A stretch of 64,000 nt of DNA from Pseudomonas eucalypticola (GCF_013374995.1 NZ_CP056030.1:1334501-1398500); one strand, 5' to 3'; numbered from the stretch's first letter, positions 29,740 to 39,675 are shown. Notes: a model not told the origin generated them from the letters alone. A program made the numbers and translations.

Positions 29740-32022
29740 ATGATTCGCCGTTCGTTGCCCATTGTATTCGCAGTGCTGTTCACCACCCCGCTGATGGCAG
29801 CACCGGGTGCCCAGCAGACGCTGTTCAACTTCGTTCGTCCCGCCGACGTGGTGCAGGTGACGACCGCGGATGCCAGCCTGCCGCAGTACAATGCCGAACA
29901 GACGGCCGAAGGGGAAGTGTTGCGCCGGGTGACCTTCAACCCGGTGGCCGCCCCCAGCCTGACCCTCAAGCCGCAGACGGGCGCCTGGGACTGGTCGGCC
30001 GATGGGGCCATGACATTGCGCGCGCAAAGCGCCATGGACTGGGCCGTGACCCTGTACGTGAAAATCCAGAGCAACGACGGCAAGACCCTGACCAGCCGCA
30101 TCGACCTGCCCGCGGGCCCGGCGCAGACCCTGGTCATCCCGTTGCAGGCCAACACGCCGTTGAGCCAGGGGATGCGCGCCGCGCCGCCCATGCCATGGGT
30201 ACAAGATGGCCAGCGCACGCTGCTCGCCAGCAGTGCGGGCGAGCTGACCCCCAGCCAGGTGGTGTCGGTGACCGTGTCCATGGACAAGCCCGCCGTGGCG
30301 CAGAACATCCTGCTGGAACGCTTCGGCGTGGTGGAAGGCGATACCCTGCAGAAAGCCGCCTATGCCGGCATTGTCGACGAATACGGCCAATTCAGCCGCG
30401 GCCGCTGGCCAGAGAAGGTCACCAGTGACGACCAGCTGCGGGCTGCCGCCAGCCGCGAGCAGCAGCAGCTGAAGGGCTGGCTGGCCGAGCGCGAAAAGGC
30501 GCCGCTGGACAAGTTCGGCGGCCTGGTCCAAGGCCCGGTGTTCAATGCCAGCGGCTTTTTTCGCACTGAAAAGCGCGATGGCCGCTGGTACCTGGTAACC
30601 CCGGAAGGCCATCCGTTCTACTCCCTGGGCGTCAACGCCGTGGCTGCCGACGGCGACCGCACTTATGTGCAAGGCCGTGAATGGATGTTCGCCAACCTGC
30701 CCAAGGCTGATGAGCCCGAAGCCCAGTACTATGGTCAGAGCAACAACCAGGACGGCAATGGTTCATCGGTGGGCCGCGGCTTCGGCAGCGGGCGCTGGTT
30801 CGATTTCTACGGGGCCAACCTGCAGCGTACGTACGCCGAGCCGTGCACGCCCACGCCGCAGGCGCCGTGCCAGGCCAGGCCGTTCGATGCCATTCGCTGG
30901 CAGACCCATACCCTGGACCGCCTGCAGGCCTGGGGTTTCAATACCGTGGGCAACTGGAGCGCCCCGACCTTGGAGGGCAACCAGCGCGTCCCGTATACAC
31001 TGCCGCTGTCGATCGTTGGTGACTACGCCAGCATCAGTACCGGCATGGACTGGTGGGGGCGGATGCCCGACCCGTTCGACCCGCGCTTTGCCATGGCCAC
31101 CGAGCGCGCCGTCGCCATCGCCGCTCGCGACCACCGCGATGACCCGTGGCTGATCGGTTATTTCGCCGACAATGAGCTGGCCTGGGCAGGCCCTGGCAAC
31201 GACCCCAAGGCTCGATACGCGCTGGCATATGGCACCCTGCGCCAGACCACCGACGTGCCGGCCAAGCGCGCGTTCCTCAAGCAGTTGCGCGACAAGTACC
31301 GCAACCAGGAGGGCTTGTCCAAGGCCTGGGGCATCAACCTGCCGGCCTGGGAGCTGATGGAAGACCCCGGCTTCGAAGCGCCGCAGCCCAACCCCGAGCA
31401 CCCGGAGATCGAGGCCGACCTCAAGCATTTCCAGCGGGTATTCGCCGACACTTACTTCAAGACCATTTCCGATGCCCTCAAGTGGCACGCGCCCAACCAG
31501 TTGTTGCTGGGAGGCCGTTATGCCGTGTCCAGCCCCGAAGCCGTGGACTCCTGCGCCCAGTACTGCGATGTATTGAGCTTCAATTTCTATACGCCCACGC
31601 CCCAGGATGGCTATGACTTCGCGCGCCTGCGCGAGCTGGACAAGCCGGTACTGGTGTCCGAATTCACCTTTGGCTCCCGGGACCGCGGGCCGTTCTGGCC
31701 CGGGCCGATGGAAGTGGCCAAGGAAGAGGACCGCGGCAACGCCTACGCCACCTTCCTCAAGGCGGCGCTGCAGGAACCGACGATCGTCGGTGTGCACTGG
31801 TTCCAGTACCTGGACCAACCGGTGACGGGCCGGCTGCTCGACGGCGAGAACGGCCACTTCGGCCTGGTGGGCGTGACCGACGTGCCTTACCAGGGCTTCG
31901 TCGGCGCGGTGCGCAAGAGCAACCTCGACAGCCTGGACCAGCTGGCCAAGACCCTGAAAACCGCTCCCGCCCCGGAAGCCGGCGGCAAGAGCGCCGAAGG
32001 CCACAGGGGCGGCCGCCGCTGA
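29740..32022 (+). CDS. Beta-agarase-like glycoside hydrolase (GH50-like)
   Basis: The 760-residue secreted protein has a signal peptide (IVFAVLFTTPLMAAP), an N-terminal beta domain (about 25-210) and a TIM barrel. The likely acid/base is Glu479 (IGYFADNELAWAG) and the nucleophile Glu641 (VLVSEFTFGSRD), both in the positions expected for GH50/GH42-like clan A enzymes. Pseudomonas homologues are labelled beta-agarase or beta-galactosidase; the true substrate is unknown and agar is unlikely. The preceding 84 bases after dinG contain the ribosome site AAGGAG. The tail is basic and Gly-rich. Confidence 0.82.
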   Translation: MIRRSLPIVFAVLFTTPLMAAPGAQQTLFNFVRPADVVQVTTADASLPQYNAEQTAEGEVLRRVTFNPVAAPSLTLKPQTGAWDWSADGAMTLRAQSAMDWAVTLYVKIQSNDGKTLTSRIDLPAGPAQTLVIPLQANTPLSQGMRAAPPMPWVQDGQRTLLASSAGELTPSQVVSVTVSMDKPAVAQNILLERFGVVEGDTLQKAAYAGIVDEYGQFSRGRWPEKVTSDDQLRAAASREQQQLKGWLAEREKAPLDKFGGLVQGPVFNASGFFRTEKRDGRWYLVTPEGHPFYSLGVNAVAADGDRTYVQGREWMFANLPKADEPEAQYYGQSNNQDGNGSSVGRGFGSGRWFDFYGANLQRTYAEPCTPTPQAPCQARPFDAIRWQTHTLDRLQAWGFNTVGNWSAPTLEGNQRVPYTLPLSIVGDYASISTGMDWWGRMPDPFDPRFAMATERAVAIAARDHRDDPWLIGYFADNELAWAGPGNDPKARYALAYGTLRQTTDVPAKRAFLKQLRDKYRNQEGLSKAWGINLPAWELMEDPGFEAPQPNPEHPEIEADLKHFQRVFADTYFKTISDALKWHAPNQLLLGGRYAVSSPEAVDSCAQYCDVLSFNFYTPTPQDGYDFARLRELDKPVLVSEFTFGSRDRGPFWPGPMEVAKEEDRGNAYATFLKAALQEPTIVGVHWFQYLDQPVTGRLLDGENGHFGLVGVTDVPYQGFVGAVRKSNLDSLDQLAKTLKTAPAPEAGGKSAEGHRGGRR

Positions 32023-32158
32023 TAAACCCGCGCGCCGGGCTAAATCGTTCCCTGTCAGCAGAAAGTTGCCTGCCGGCTGGCAAGCAGCTGTTCACAAAAG
32101 CCTCAAGGGCTGGAACAATGCCTGCCACTTTGTTCAATGCTGTTCAGGGAGCGGTCGG

Positions 32159-33304
32159 GTGCAGATTCAAGGTCATTACGAGCTTCAGTTCGAGGCGGTG
32201 CGCGAAGCCTTCGCCGCCTTGTTCGACGATCCCCAGGAACGCGGTGCCGCGTTGTGCATCCAGGTGGGCGGGCGCACGGTCATCGACCTGTGGGCCGGCA
32301 CCGCCGACAAGGACGGCCAAGAGGCGTGGCACAGCGATACCATTGCCAACCTGTTCTCCTGCACCAAGACGTTCACCGCTGTCACCGCGCTGCAGTTGGT
32401 AGGCGAGGGCAAGCTTGACCTGGATATTCCGGTGGCCCGCTACTGGCCCGAGTTCGCCGCCGCCGGAAAGGAAAGCGTTACCCTGCGCCAGTTGCTGTGC
32501 CATCAGGCAGGCCTGCCGGCATTGCGCGAGCTGTTGCCCGCCGAAGCCTTGTATGACTGGCAGGCCATGGTCGACGCGCTGGCGGCCGAGGCCCCCTGGT
32601 GGGAGCCCGGCACGGGCCATGGCTATGCGGCCATTACCTACGGTTGGCTGGTGGGCGAATTGCTGCGCCGCGCCGATGGTCGTGGCCCCGGCGAGTCCAT
32701 CGTGGCCCGCGTGGCCCGCCCCCTGGGCCTGGATTTCCATGTCGGCCTGGCCGATGAAGAGTTTCGCCGCGTCGCGCACATTGCCCGTGGCAAGGGCAAC
32801 ATGGGCGATGAAGCTGCCCAGCGCTTGCTGCAAGTGACCATGCGTGAACCCACCGCCATGAGCACCCGTGCCTTCACCAACCCGCCGTCGGTACTGACCA
32901 GCACCAACAAGCCGGAATGGCGGCGCATGCAGCAGCCGGCGGCCAACGGCCATGGCAATGCCCGCAGCCTCGCCGGCTTCTACACCGGCTTGCTGGATGG
33001 CAGCCTGCTGGAAGCCGAACTGCTTAATGAATTGACCCGCGAACACAGTGTTGGCCCGGACAAGACTTTGCTTACGCCCACCCGTTTCGGCCTGGGCTGC
33101 ATGCTTGACCAGCCGGACCTCGCCAATGCCACCTTCGGCCTGGGGGCCAAGGCTTTCGGCCACCCGGGTGCCGGTGGCTCGGTCGGTTTCGCCGACCCCG
33201 AACATGACGTAGCCTTCGGTTTCGTCACTAACACCCTGGGCCCGTATGTGCTCATGGACCCCCGTGCGCAGAAACTGGTGCGGGTACTTGCCACTTGTCT
33301 ATAA
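32159..33304 (+). CDS. Serine beta-lactamase-fold esterase (EstB type)
   Basis: The 381-residue protein has the class C beta-lactamase/esterase VIII layout: SxxK with Ser67 and Lys70 (LFSCTKTFTAV), the Tyr motif in GHGYAAITYGW (near 163), and a late GHPGAGGSVGFAD (near 340) in place of KTG. There is no signal peptide, so it is cytoplasmic, fitting an esterase or peptidase rather than a beta-lactamase. The GTG start at 32159 has AGGGAG 8 bases upstream; the frame is open to 32066 but lacks a ribosome site there. Confidence 0.88.
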   Translation: MQIQGHYELQFEAVREAFAALFDDPQERGAALCIQVGGRTVIDLWAGTADKDGQEAWHSDTIANLFSCTKTFTAVTALQLVGEGKLDLDIPVARYWPEFAAAGKESVTLRQLLCHQAGLPALRELLPAEALYDWQAMVDALAAEAPWWEPGTGHGYAAITYGWLVGELLRRADGRGPGESIVARVARPLGLDFHVGLADEEFRRVAHIARGKGNMGDEAAQRLLQVTMREPTAMSTRAFTNPPSVLTSTNKPEWRRMQQPAANGHGNARSLAGFYTGLLDGSLLEAELLNELTREHSVGPDKTLLTPTRFGLGCMLDQPDLANATFGLGAKAFGHPGAGGSVGFADPEHDVAFGFVTNTLGPYVLMDPRAQKLVRVLATCL

Positions 33305-33418
33305 ATTGATCGAATCGACCGACGGACGTCCCGTGACGGCGGTTTCATCTACTATCAATCAATGGTTTAAGCGGGTTTGTTAACCCGTTTTGTATCAACC
33401 TCATTTTGTGGAAAGCTT

Positions 33419-34423
33419 ATGTACTCCAATAAATCCATCGCGTTTGCCCTGTGCCTGGCTGTGACCGGCTGCGCTCAGACTCCACAGAACAACACGGCTG
33501 GCAACGGCGGTGGTTTCAACTGGTGGCCCTTCGGCGCCAGTGACCACGCGGTAGACAAGGATGTAGCAGGCGCGATCACCGACAAGGTCGCCAAGGACGA
33601 AGCCAAGGCTGCAGCTCCAGCCGCTGCGCCGGCCCCGGTCGCGGCTGCCGATACCGGCAAGCACTGGTGGTGGCCGTTCTCCAGCACGGCTGCCACCCCG
33701 GCCGCGGCTACCCCCGCAGTGGCCGCAGTGCCCAAGATCGACACCAAGATGACCCAGGCCTGGCTGGACAGCTACGAGCCAAAAGTGCGTGAAGCGGTCA
33801 AGGGCAGCAACTTCCAGGTTGAGCGTCGCGAAGACGTGCTGGTGGTTATCGCGCCGGTGGACGGCAGCTTCAACCCCAAGCGTCCTGAACTGCTGCTGCC
33901 GGTCACCCTGAGCCCGATCACCAATGTCGCCAAGGCCGTCGAGACCGACCCCAAGACCGCTGTGCTGGTGCTCGGCCACGGTGACGCCACGGGTGCCGCC
34001 GATGTGCAGCAGATCAGCCAGCAGCGCGCCCAGTCCATCGCGGCCATCTTCCACCTCAGCGGCCTGGACCGTAAGCGCCTGGCCATGCGTGGCATGGGTT
34101 CGGTGATGCCACGTGCCGCTAACGACAGCCCTCAGGGCCGTGCCCTGAACCGCCGTGTGGAAATCCTGCTGACCCCTCAGGAAACCATGGTGGCGCTGGT
34201 GGCGAAGTACAACTCGCCGACCCCGCCAGTGGCTGAAATGGTGGCGGTGCAGGACGTCAAGCCAGCCCCGGCCGCGGCCCCTGCCACCAAGAAAGCCGCT
34301 GCCAAGAAAGCCCCGGCCAGCCACAAGGCACCGGCCAAGGCCACCACCACCAAGAAAAAGGCCACCCCTGCCAAGGCAGCCGCCCCGGCCAAGAAGGTGA
34401 CCGCTGACCAGGCCAAGAACTGA
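33419..34423 (+). CDS. OmpA-family lipoprotein with Lys/Ala/Pro histone-H1-like tail
   Basis: The 334-residue protein has a lipobox (CLAVTGC), two WWPF motifs (near residues 35 and 82) separated by Ala/Pro-rich sequence, and an OmpA-like domain (VTLSPITNVAKAVETDP; LGHGDATGAADVQQISQQRAQ; NRRVEILL; about 150-265). A tail of ~55 residues follows, made of Lys, Ala, Pro and Thr (KKAAAKKAPASHKAPAK). In the OmpA motif GHGDATG replaces GHTDSxG. The tail would be strongly cationic and could bind anionic envelope polymers. ATG 33419 follows GGAAAG. Confidence 0.9.
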   Translation: MYSNKSIAFALCLAVTGCAQTPQNNTAGNGGGFNWWPFGASDHAVDKDVAGAITDKVAKDEAKAAAPAAAPAPVAAADTGKHWWWPFSSTAATPAAATPAVAAVPKIDTKMTQAWLDSYEPKVREAVKGSNFQVERREDVLVVIAPVDGSFNPKRPELLLPVTLSPITNVAKAVETDPKTAVLVLGHGDATGAADVQQISQQRAQSIAAIFHLSGLDRKRLAMRGMGSVMPRAANDSPQGRALNRRVEILLTPQETMVALVAKYNSPTPPVAEMVAVQDVKPAPAAAPATKKAAAKKAPASHKAPAKATTTKKKATPAKAAAPAKKVTADQAKN

Positions 34424-34447
34424 GCCTAACGTCCAAGGAAGCGCGCA

Positions 34448-35095
34448 ATGACCCAGCCCCTGGCTGATATGCGGCGTGACTACACCCGTGACGGCTTGAC
34501 CGAGGCCAACGCCCCGGTCGAGCCGTTCGCGTTGTTCACGCGCTGGTTCGAAGAAGCAGTGAAAACCGAGCAGCCACCGGTCGAGGCCAATGCCATGACC
34601 TTGGCCACCGTCGACGGTGAGGGGCGGCCCCATTGCCGGGTGTTGCTGCTCAAGGCCCTGGATGCCCAGGGCTTCACCTTTTTCACCAACTACGAAAGCG
34701 ACAAGGGCCGCCATCTGCTGGCCAATCCTTTCGCGGCCATGACCTTCTTCTGGCCTACCCTGGAGCGTCAGGTACGCATCGAGGGGCGCGTCAGCAAGGT
34801 CAGCCACGAGGAGTCCGATGCCTACTTCCAGGTGCGCCCGCTGGGCAGTCGCCTGGGCGCCTGGGCCTCGCCCCAGAGCCGGGTGATCGCCGATCGCGCC
34901 GAGCTGGAAGGCTTGCTCAAAGCCACCGAGCAGCGTTTCAGCGATGGGCAGCCCCATTGCCCCGAACACTGGGGTGGGTACCGCCTGGTGCCCGAGCGCA
35001 TCGAGTTCTGGCAGGGGCGCTCCAGCCGCCTGCACGACCGCCTCAACTACCGCCTGATCGACCAGGCCTGGCAGCGTGAACGCCTGGCTCCCTGA
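34448..35095 (+). CDS. pdxH: Pyridoxamine/pyridoxine 5'-phosphate oxidase
   Basis: The 215-residue FMN enzyme oxidises PNP or PMP to pyridoxal phosphate, the last step of vitamin B6 synthesis and salvage. Family motifs are present: [54 protein letters not shown], and the C-terminal [15 protein letters not shown] that binds PLP and FMN. It starts 24 bases after the OmpA-like gene with AAGGAAG upstream, so the two may share a transcript. Confidence 0.97.
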   Translation: MTQPLADMRRDYTRDGLTEANAPVEPFALFTRWFEEAVKTEQPPVEANAMTLATVDGEGRPHCRVLLLKALDAQGFTFFTNYESDKGRHLLANPFAAMTFFWPTLERQVRIEGRVSKVSHEESDAYFQVRPLGSRLGAWASPQSRVIADRAELEGLLKATEQRFSDGQPHCPEHWGGYRLVPERIEFWQGRSSRLHDRLNYRLIDQAWQRERLAP

Positions 35096-35297
35096 TCGGC
35101 GCGGCTGACCTTTTCCTCTCCGCTGTTGTCCAGACGGTATGGCATGATTGCCTGGCAAACCTGCCATATCGTCGGCTTTGACAGCCCTGCGCGACGGCTG
35201 TACAAGGGCTGAATGGACGCAAATTATTACAGCTGGTGTCGTGACAGTCTGCGAACCCCAGCGTTTAATGGGTACATTAGTCCCACGGAGAAAATTC

Positions 35298-35762
35298 ATG
35301 CGTAAATCTGCACTGCTCCTTGCCTGCTTCACCACGACGTCCCTGTTTCTGGGCGGCTGTGTCTCTGACCTGTCGGGTGATAGCTATTCGCGTGATGAAG
35401 CCCGTCGCGTGCAGACCGTGCGAATGGGTACCATCGAATCCTTGCGGCCAGTGAAAATCGAAGGCACCAAGACGCCAATCGGCGCTGGCGCCGGCGCGGT
35501 GGTCGGTGGTGTGGCCGGTAGCGCCATTGGTGGCGGCCGCGGCAGCATCATCACCGCGGTCATCGGCGCTGTGGCTGGCGGCCTGGTAGGTTCGGCGGCC
35601 GAGAACGGACTGACCCGCACCCAGGGTGTGGAAATCACCGTGCGTGAGGACGACGGCAGCATGCGCGCCTATGTGCAACAGGTTCAGGAAAACGAGATTT
35701 TCCGGGTTGGCGAACGTGTGCGCATCATGACCGTGGATGGCACCAGCCGCGTCACCCACTGA
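35298..35762 (+). CDS. slyB: SlyB-like glycine-zipper outer-membrane lipoprotein
   Basis: The 154-residue protein has a lipobox (LFLGGC), then a glycine-zipper segment (PIGAGAGAVVGGVAGSAIGGGRGS...GAVAGGLVGSAAE, about 58-100) and a C-terminal beta domain (GVEITVREDDG... FRVGERVRIM). SlyB/Pcp proteins form ring-like stabilisers of the outer membrane under stress in enterics. The ATG at 35298 has GGAG 8 bases upstream; the frame extends to 35148 but without a ribosome site. The 202 bases after pdxH are its leader. Confidence 0.9.
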   Translation: MRKSALLLACFTTTSLFLGGCVSDLSGDSYSRDEARRVQTVRMGTIESLRPVKIEGTKTPIGAGAGAVVGGVAGSAIGGGRGSIITAVIGAVAGGLVGSAAENGLTRTQGVEITVREDDGSMRAYVQQVQENEIFRVGERVRIMTVDGTSRVTH

Positions 35763-35780
35763 TTGTCGCTGCATTGAAAG

Positions 35781-35806
35781 AACCCGGCCTCGGCCGGGTT
35801 TTTTCA
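35781..35806 (+). terminator. Rho-independent terminator after slyB
   Basis: AACCCGGCC / GGCCGGGTT with a two-base centre is followed by a T-run (TTTTTT), 18 bases after the stop codon and before the convergent nhaA. Confidence 0.93.
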
Positions 35807-35844
35807 TTATCGGGCCGGTTACCCGGCGAGGAGCGCAGTGGGGA

Positions 35845-37020
35845 TTATCGCCGCTTGGGGCTGGCGAGGGCGGTCACCGCATAGCCAATGAACGCCGCCA
35901 GGATAGACCCGGTGAGAATGCCCATGCGGTCCTCGCCAGCGAACGGGCTTTCGCCTGGCACGTACGCCAACGAGCCCACGAACAAGCTCATGGTGAAGCC
36001 GATGCCGCACAGGATCGACACCCCCAGCAGCTGTTTCCAGTTCGCGCCGCCTGGCAGGCTAGCCAAGCCGACCTTGATCGCCAGCCAGGTCAGCCCGAAC
36101 ACGCCCAGGGTCTTGCCCACCAGCAGCCCGGTAGCGATGCCCAGCGGCACGTGGTGGGTGAAGCTTTCCAGGGTCACACCCGCCAGGGGTACGCCGGCAT
36201 TGGCGAAGGCGAAGAGCGGCAGAATGCCATAGGCGACCCAGGGGTGCAGGGCATGTTCCAGCGTGCGCGACGGCGAGGTTTCCGCGTGGCGGGTACGCAA
36301 GGGGATGCAGAACGCCAGCGTTACCCCGGCCAGCGTCGCGTGCACGCCACTCTTGAGCACGCACACCCACAGGATCGCGCCGATGATGAGGTAGGGGGCC
36401 AGCTTGATCACGCCGAGCCGGTTCATGGCGATCAGCGCCACCAGGCAGGCCGCCGCCAGCATCAGCGCCAGGCTCGACAAGGTGCCCGAGTAGAACAGCG
36501 CGATGACGATGATGGCCCCCAGGTCATCGATGATCGCCAGGGTCATCAGGAACAGCTTGAGCGATACCGGCACACGCTTGCCCAGCAACGCGAGCACGCC
36601 CAGGGCGAAGGCGATGTCGGTGGCCATGGGAATGGCCCAGCCGGCGGCGGCCGCGGGGTTGTCGCGGTTCATCGCCCAGAAGATCAAGGCGGGCACCACC
36701 ATGCCGCCGATGGCCGCCGCGCCTGGCAGTACCACCTGGGACACCTTGGATAGCTGGCCTTCGAGTACCTCGCGCTTGACCTCAAGGCCGATGATCAGGA
36801 AAAACAGCGCCATCAGCCCGTCGTTGATCCACAGCAACAGCGGCTTGGCGATCTGCAGGCTGCCGACCTGGGCGACCACCGGCGTGTCCAGGAAACTGTT
36901 GTACAGGCCTGACAGCGGTGAATTATTGATGAACAGCGCCAGCACGGCGGCGGCGATCAGCAGCAGTCCGCTGGCGGCTTCCAGTTGGAAAAAACGTGTC
37001 AAAGTATTGCGCAGAGGCAC
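35845..37020 (-). CDS. nhaA: Na+/H+ antiporter NhaA
   Basis: The 391-residue membrane protein exports Na+ in exchange for H+ and supports growth in salt and at alkaline pH. The family signatures are seen: the Asp in [17 protein letters not shown] (near 135), the adjacent DDLGAI pair ([16 protein letters not shown], near 165) that forms the ion-binding site, and the C-terminal [15 protein letters not shown]. About 11-12 helices are predicted. Length is normal. Confidence 0.95.
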   Translation of the reverse strand: MPLRNTLTRFFQLEAASGLLLIAAAVLALFINNSPLSGLYNSFLDTPVVAQVGSLQIAKPLLLWINDGLMALFFLIIGLEVKREVLEGQLSKVSQVVLPGAAAIGGMVVPALIFWAMNRDNPAAAAGWAIPMATDIAFALGVLALLGKRVPVSLKLFLMTLAIIDDLGAIIVIALFYSGTLSSLALMLAAACLVALIAMNRLGVIKLAPYLIIGAILWVCVLKSGVHATLAGVTLAFCIPLRTRHAETSPSRTLEHALHPWVAYGILPLFAFANAGVPLAGVTLESFTHHVPLGIATGLLVGKTLGVFGLTWLAIKVGLASLPGGANWKQLLGVSILCGIGFTMSLFVGSLAYVPGESPFAGEDRMGILTGSILAAFIGYAVTALASPKRR

Positions 37021-37077
37021 GGGCGCTCTCCATCCTGAGTTCCAAGGGGCACACCCTAACCCGTACCGACGGTTGTT

Positions 37078-37111
37078 AAAACAAAAGTTATATTCGTTTT
37101 TGTTATAACAA
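37078..37111. promoter_or_regulatory. AT-rich nhaA upstream region with a 12-bp palindrome
   Basis: TTGTTATAACAA (37100-37111) is a perfect palindrome in an AT-rich island 80 bases upstream of the nhaA start, in otherwise GC-rich DNA. A second half-like element (AAAAGTTATA) lies just downstream. It could be an operator for a regulator of nhaA; no regulator gene lies beside it. Confidence 0.4.
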
Positions 37112-37219
37112 TTCTGATGGGTTGGGCGGGGCGGAGGAAGCTAACAGAAGGGGAAGAAAGGGGGATTAGGACGCGTCTGATTTCACTGTAGGAAAGCGTG
37201 TAGATACTACAGATTCGTG

Positions 37220-37260
37220 CTCCCTTGTGGGGCCGAGCTTTGCCCGGTCCAACAAGGGAG
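37220..37260. repeat. Extragenic inverted repeat (CTCCCTTGT / ACAAGGGAG)
   Basis: A 9-bp stem encloses CGAGCTTTGCCCGGTCC. The inner part resembles CGAGCTTCGCCCGGTTCC at 51658-51675 between two other genes, where a GGGAG arm is also present. It lies just after the stop of the FAD oxidoreductase and may act as its terminator. The 250-base gap 37021-37270 holds no gene. Confidence 0.6.
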
Positions 37261-37270
37261 TCATGAACGG

Positions 37271-38881
37271 CTAGTCTAGCCCCAACATGCTGCGTGCCAC
37301 CGCCTCGGCGATACGAATACCATCCACGCCCGCCGACAGAATACCGCCGGCATAACCGGCGCCTTCACCGGCCGGGAACAACCCTTTCATGTTCAGGCTC
37401 TGGTAGTCCGCACCCCGGGTGATGCGCAGTGGCGACGAGGTGCGCGTCTCGATACCGGTCAGGATCGCATCGGCACGGGCGAAGCCGCGGATTTGCTTGT
37501 CGAACGCCGGCAGTGCTTCCCGGATCGCCTCGATGGCGAAATCCGGCAGCGACAGGGCCAGGTCGCCCAGGGAAACGCCCGGCTTGTAGGATGGCTCCAC
37601 CTCGCCCAGCGCCGTGGATGGCGTGTTGGCGATGAAGTCGCCTACCAGTTGCGCAGGGGCCTGGTAGTTGCTGCCGCCCAGCAGGTAGGCCTTGGATTCC
37701 AGCTGTTCCTGCAGTTCGATACCCGCCAGCGGGCCGCCCGGGTAGTCGACCTCCGGGGTGATGCCCACCACGATGCCGGAGTTGGCATTACGTTCGTTGC
37801 GCGAATACTGGCTCATGCCGTTGGTGACGACGCGGCCCGGCTCCGAGGTCGCGGCCACCACGGTGCCGCCCGGGCACATGCAGAAGCTGTACACCGAACG
37901 GCCGTTCTTGGCGTGGTGCACCAGCTTGTAGTCGGCAGCGCCGAGTTTCGGGTGGCCGGCGTACTTGCCCAGCCGCGCCTGGTCGATCAGGCCTTGGGGG
38001 TGTTCGATGCGGAAACCGATGGAGAAGGGCTTGGCCTCCATGAACACGCCGCGGGCATGCAGCATGCGGAAGGTGTCCCGGGCACTGTGCCCCAGCGCCA
38101 TGACCACATGACGCGAGGCGATCTGCTCGCCGTTTTCCAGCACAACGCCGTGCAGCTGTTCGCCGTCGATCAGCAGGTCGGTAACCTTGTGCTCGAAGCG
38201 GATCTCGCCGCCCAGGGCCTCGATCTCCTGGCGCATGGTTTCCACCATGCCGGTCAGGCGGAAGGTGCCGATGTGCGGCTTGCTGACGTAGAGAATCTCT
38301 TCCGGCGCGCCGGCCTTGACGAACTCGTGCAGCACCTTGCGGCCGTGGTGCAGCGGGTCTTTGATCTGGCTGTACAGCTTGCCGTCGGAGAAGGTACCGG
38401 CACCGCCCTCGCCGAACTGCACGTTGGACTCAGGGTTCAGCACACTCTTGCGCCACAGGCCCCAGGTGTCCTTGGTGCGCTGGCGCACTTCCTTGCCGCG
38501 CTCCAGCACGATCGGACGAAAGCCCATCTGCGCCAGCAGCAGGCCGGCGAAGATACCGCACGGGCCGAAACCCACGACGACCGGGCGTTCGGTGAGGCCT
38601 TCGGGGGCGTGGCCCACTACCTTGTAGCTGACGTCCGGCGCCGGGCCGACGTTGCGGTCGTCGGCGAATTTTGCCAACAGCGCGGCTTCGTCGCGCACGT
38701 TCAGGTCGAGGGTATAGATGAATTGCAGTTCGCTGTTCTTCTTGCGCGCGTCGTAGCTGCGCTTGAACAGGGTGAAGTCCAGCAGATCGGCGTCAGCGAT
38801 CCCCAGGCGCTGCACGATGGCTGGGCGCAGGGCCTCGTCCGCGTGGTCCAGGGGCAGTTTCAGTTCGGTGATTCGTAACAT
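37271..38881 (-). CDS. FAD/NAD(P)-dependent oxidoreductase (COG2509 type)
   Basis: The 536-residue protein has an N-terminal ~95-residue domain (MLRITELKLPLDH... FIYTLDLNV), then a dinucleotide fold (PVVVGFGPCGIFAGLLLAQMG near 100) and the motif NVQFGEGGAGTFSDGKLYSQ with a late FPAGEGAGYAGGILSAGVDG. This is the conserved uncharacterised flavoprotein family COG2509, found in many bacteria. Substrate unknown. I chose ATG 38881 (MLRITELKL); the frame is open ~24 codons further upstream with no ribosome site. Confidence 0.9.
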   Translation of the reverse strand: MLRITELKLPLDHADEALRPAIVQRLGIADADLLDFTLFKRSYDARKKNSELQFIYTLDLNVRDEAALLAKFADDRNVGPAPDVSYKVVGHAPEGLTERPVVVGFGPCGIFAGLLLAQMGFRPIVLERGKEVRQRTKDTWGLWRKSVLNPESNVQFGEGGAGTFSDGKLYSQIKDPLHHGRKVLHEFVKAGAPEEILYVSKPHIGTFRLTGMVETMRQEIEALGGEIRFEHKVTDLLIDGEQLHGVVLENGEQIASRHVVMALGHSARDTFRMLHARGVFMEAKPFSIGFRIEHPQGLIDQARLGKYAGHPKLGAADYKLVHHAKNGRSVYSFCMCPGGTVVAATSEPGRVVTNGMSQYSRNERNANSGIVVGITPEVDYPGGPLAGIELQEQLESKAYLLGGSNYQAPAQLVGDFIANTPSTALGEVEPSYKPGVSLGDLALSLPDFAIEAIREALPAFDKQIRGFARADAILTGIETRTSSPLRITRGADYQSLNMKGLFPAGEGAGYAGGILSAGVDGIRIAEAVARSMLGLD

Positions 38882-38997
38882 GACAGGGTCCAATATCCGG
38901 GCCACAGGGTTGACCCGGCAGCTTTGCACTAACCGGCCATTATAAGCGTTCACAGGGGGTTGCCGTCAGGTTTTAACTGCCCGACGGCAATTATTGC

Positions 38998-39675
38998 TCA
39001 GTCGTCCCGCGCGCCGCCAAAGTAGGCACAACCGCGGTAGGGCTGGTCGTTGACGCGCAATTCGGCAGTCATCTGCTGCACGCTGCCGGTGGCCGGGTCC
39101 ACACAGCGCTGGGGCGCCACCCACAGTTCGACGCGCAGGCCGTTGGCCTCGGTGCTCAGGCTCAGGCGGCCGTCGGGCAGTTGTTCCTCAACGTAAGGCA
39201 CGGCCAGCTTGGGTTGGTCGGCACGGCTCAGCTCCAGGCCCTTGCCGCTGGCCCGCAGCTCCCATTGGCTGGGATCCTGGCCGGCGGCGCGCAGGGTCAG
39301 CAACTTGAAGTTCGGGTCCTTGCAGCTGGCGGTTGAGCGCTCCAGGCGGTAGAACTGGTGCAGGTCAATGGTGCCGTCCATGCCGCCGGTCTTGCTGGCC
39401 TCGAAGCGGCCGCGCACATCGGCGTAGACCTGCCCGGACTGGCCAACGATGCCGTCGGCCTCCTGCAGCACGCCGGTGTGGCCGATGTCGGTCACAGCGT
39501 AATGACGCTGTTCACCGCAAGGCTGGAACAGCAGCTGGCCGTTATTGCCCATCAACACGCCTTGCATGCGGGTCATGCCGGCCGTGGACGGTTGGGTGGG
39601 TGTGGACGCGAACATCTGGCAACCGGCGAACAGCGGCAGCAGGGCACAGCACAGCAGGGAACGGGCAACGCGCAT
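38998..39675 (-). CDS. Predicted lipoprotein with COG3650-like domain
   Basis: The 225-residue protein has a lipoprotein signal (LLCCALLPLFAGC, Cys near 19) and a copper-resistance NlpE-like/COG3650 pattern (MGNNGQLLFQPCGEQRHYAVTD; VYADVRGRFEASKTGG; and a C-terminal AELRVNDQPYRGCAYFGG). The last motif is typical of COG3650 lipoproteins. Translation probably begins at 39675 (MRVARSLL). It sits 116 bases upstream of the FAD oxidoreductase on the same strand. Confidence 0.82.
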   Translation of the reverse strand: MRVARSLLCCALLPLFAGCQMFASTPTQPSTAGMTRMQGVLMGNNGQLLFQPCGEQRHYAVTDIGHTGVLQEADGIVGQSGQVYADVRGRFEASKTGGMDGTIDLHQFYRLERSTASCKDPNFKLLTLRAAGQDPSQWELRASGKGLELSRADQPKLAVPYVEEQLPDGRLSLSTEANGLRVELWVAPQRCVDPATGSVQQMTAELRVNDQPYRGCAYFGGARDD

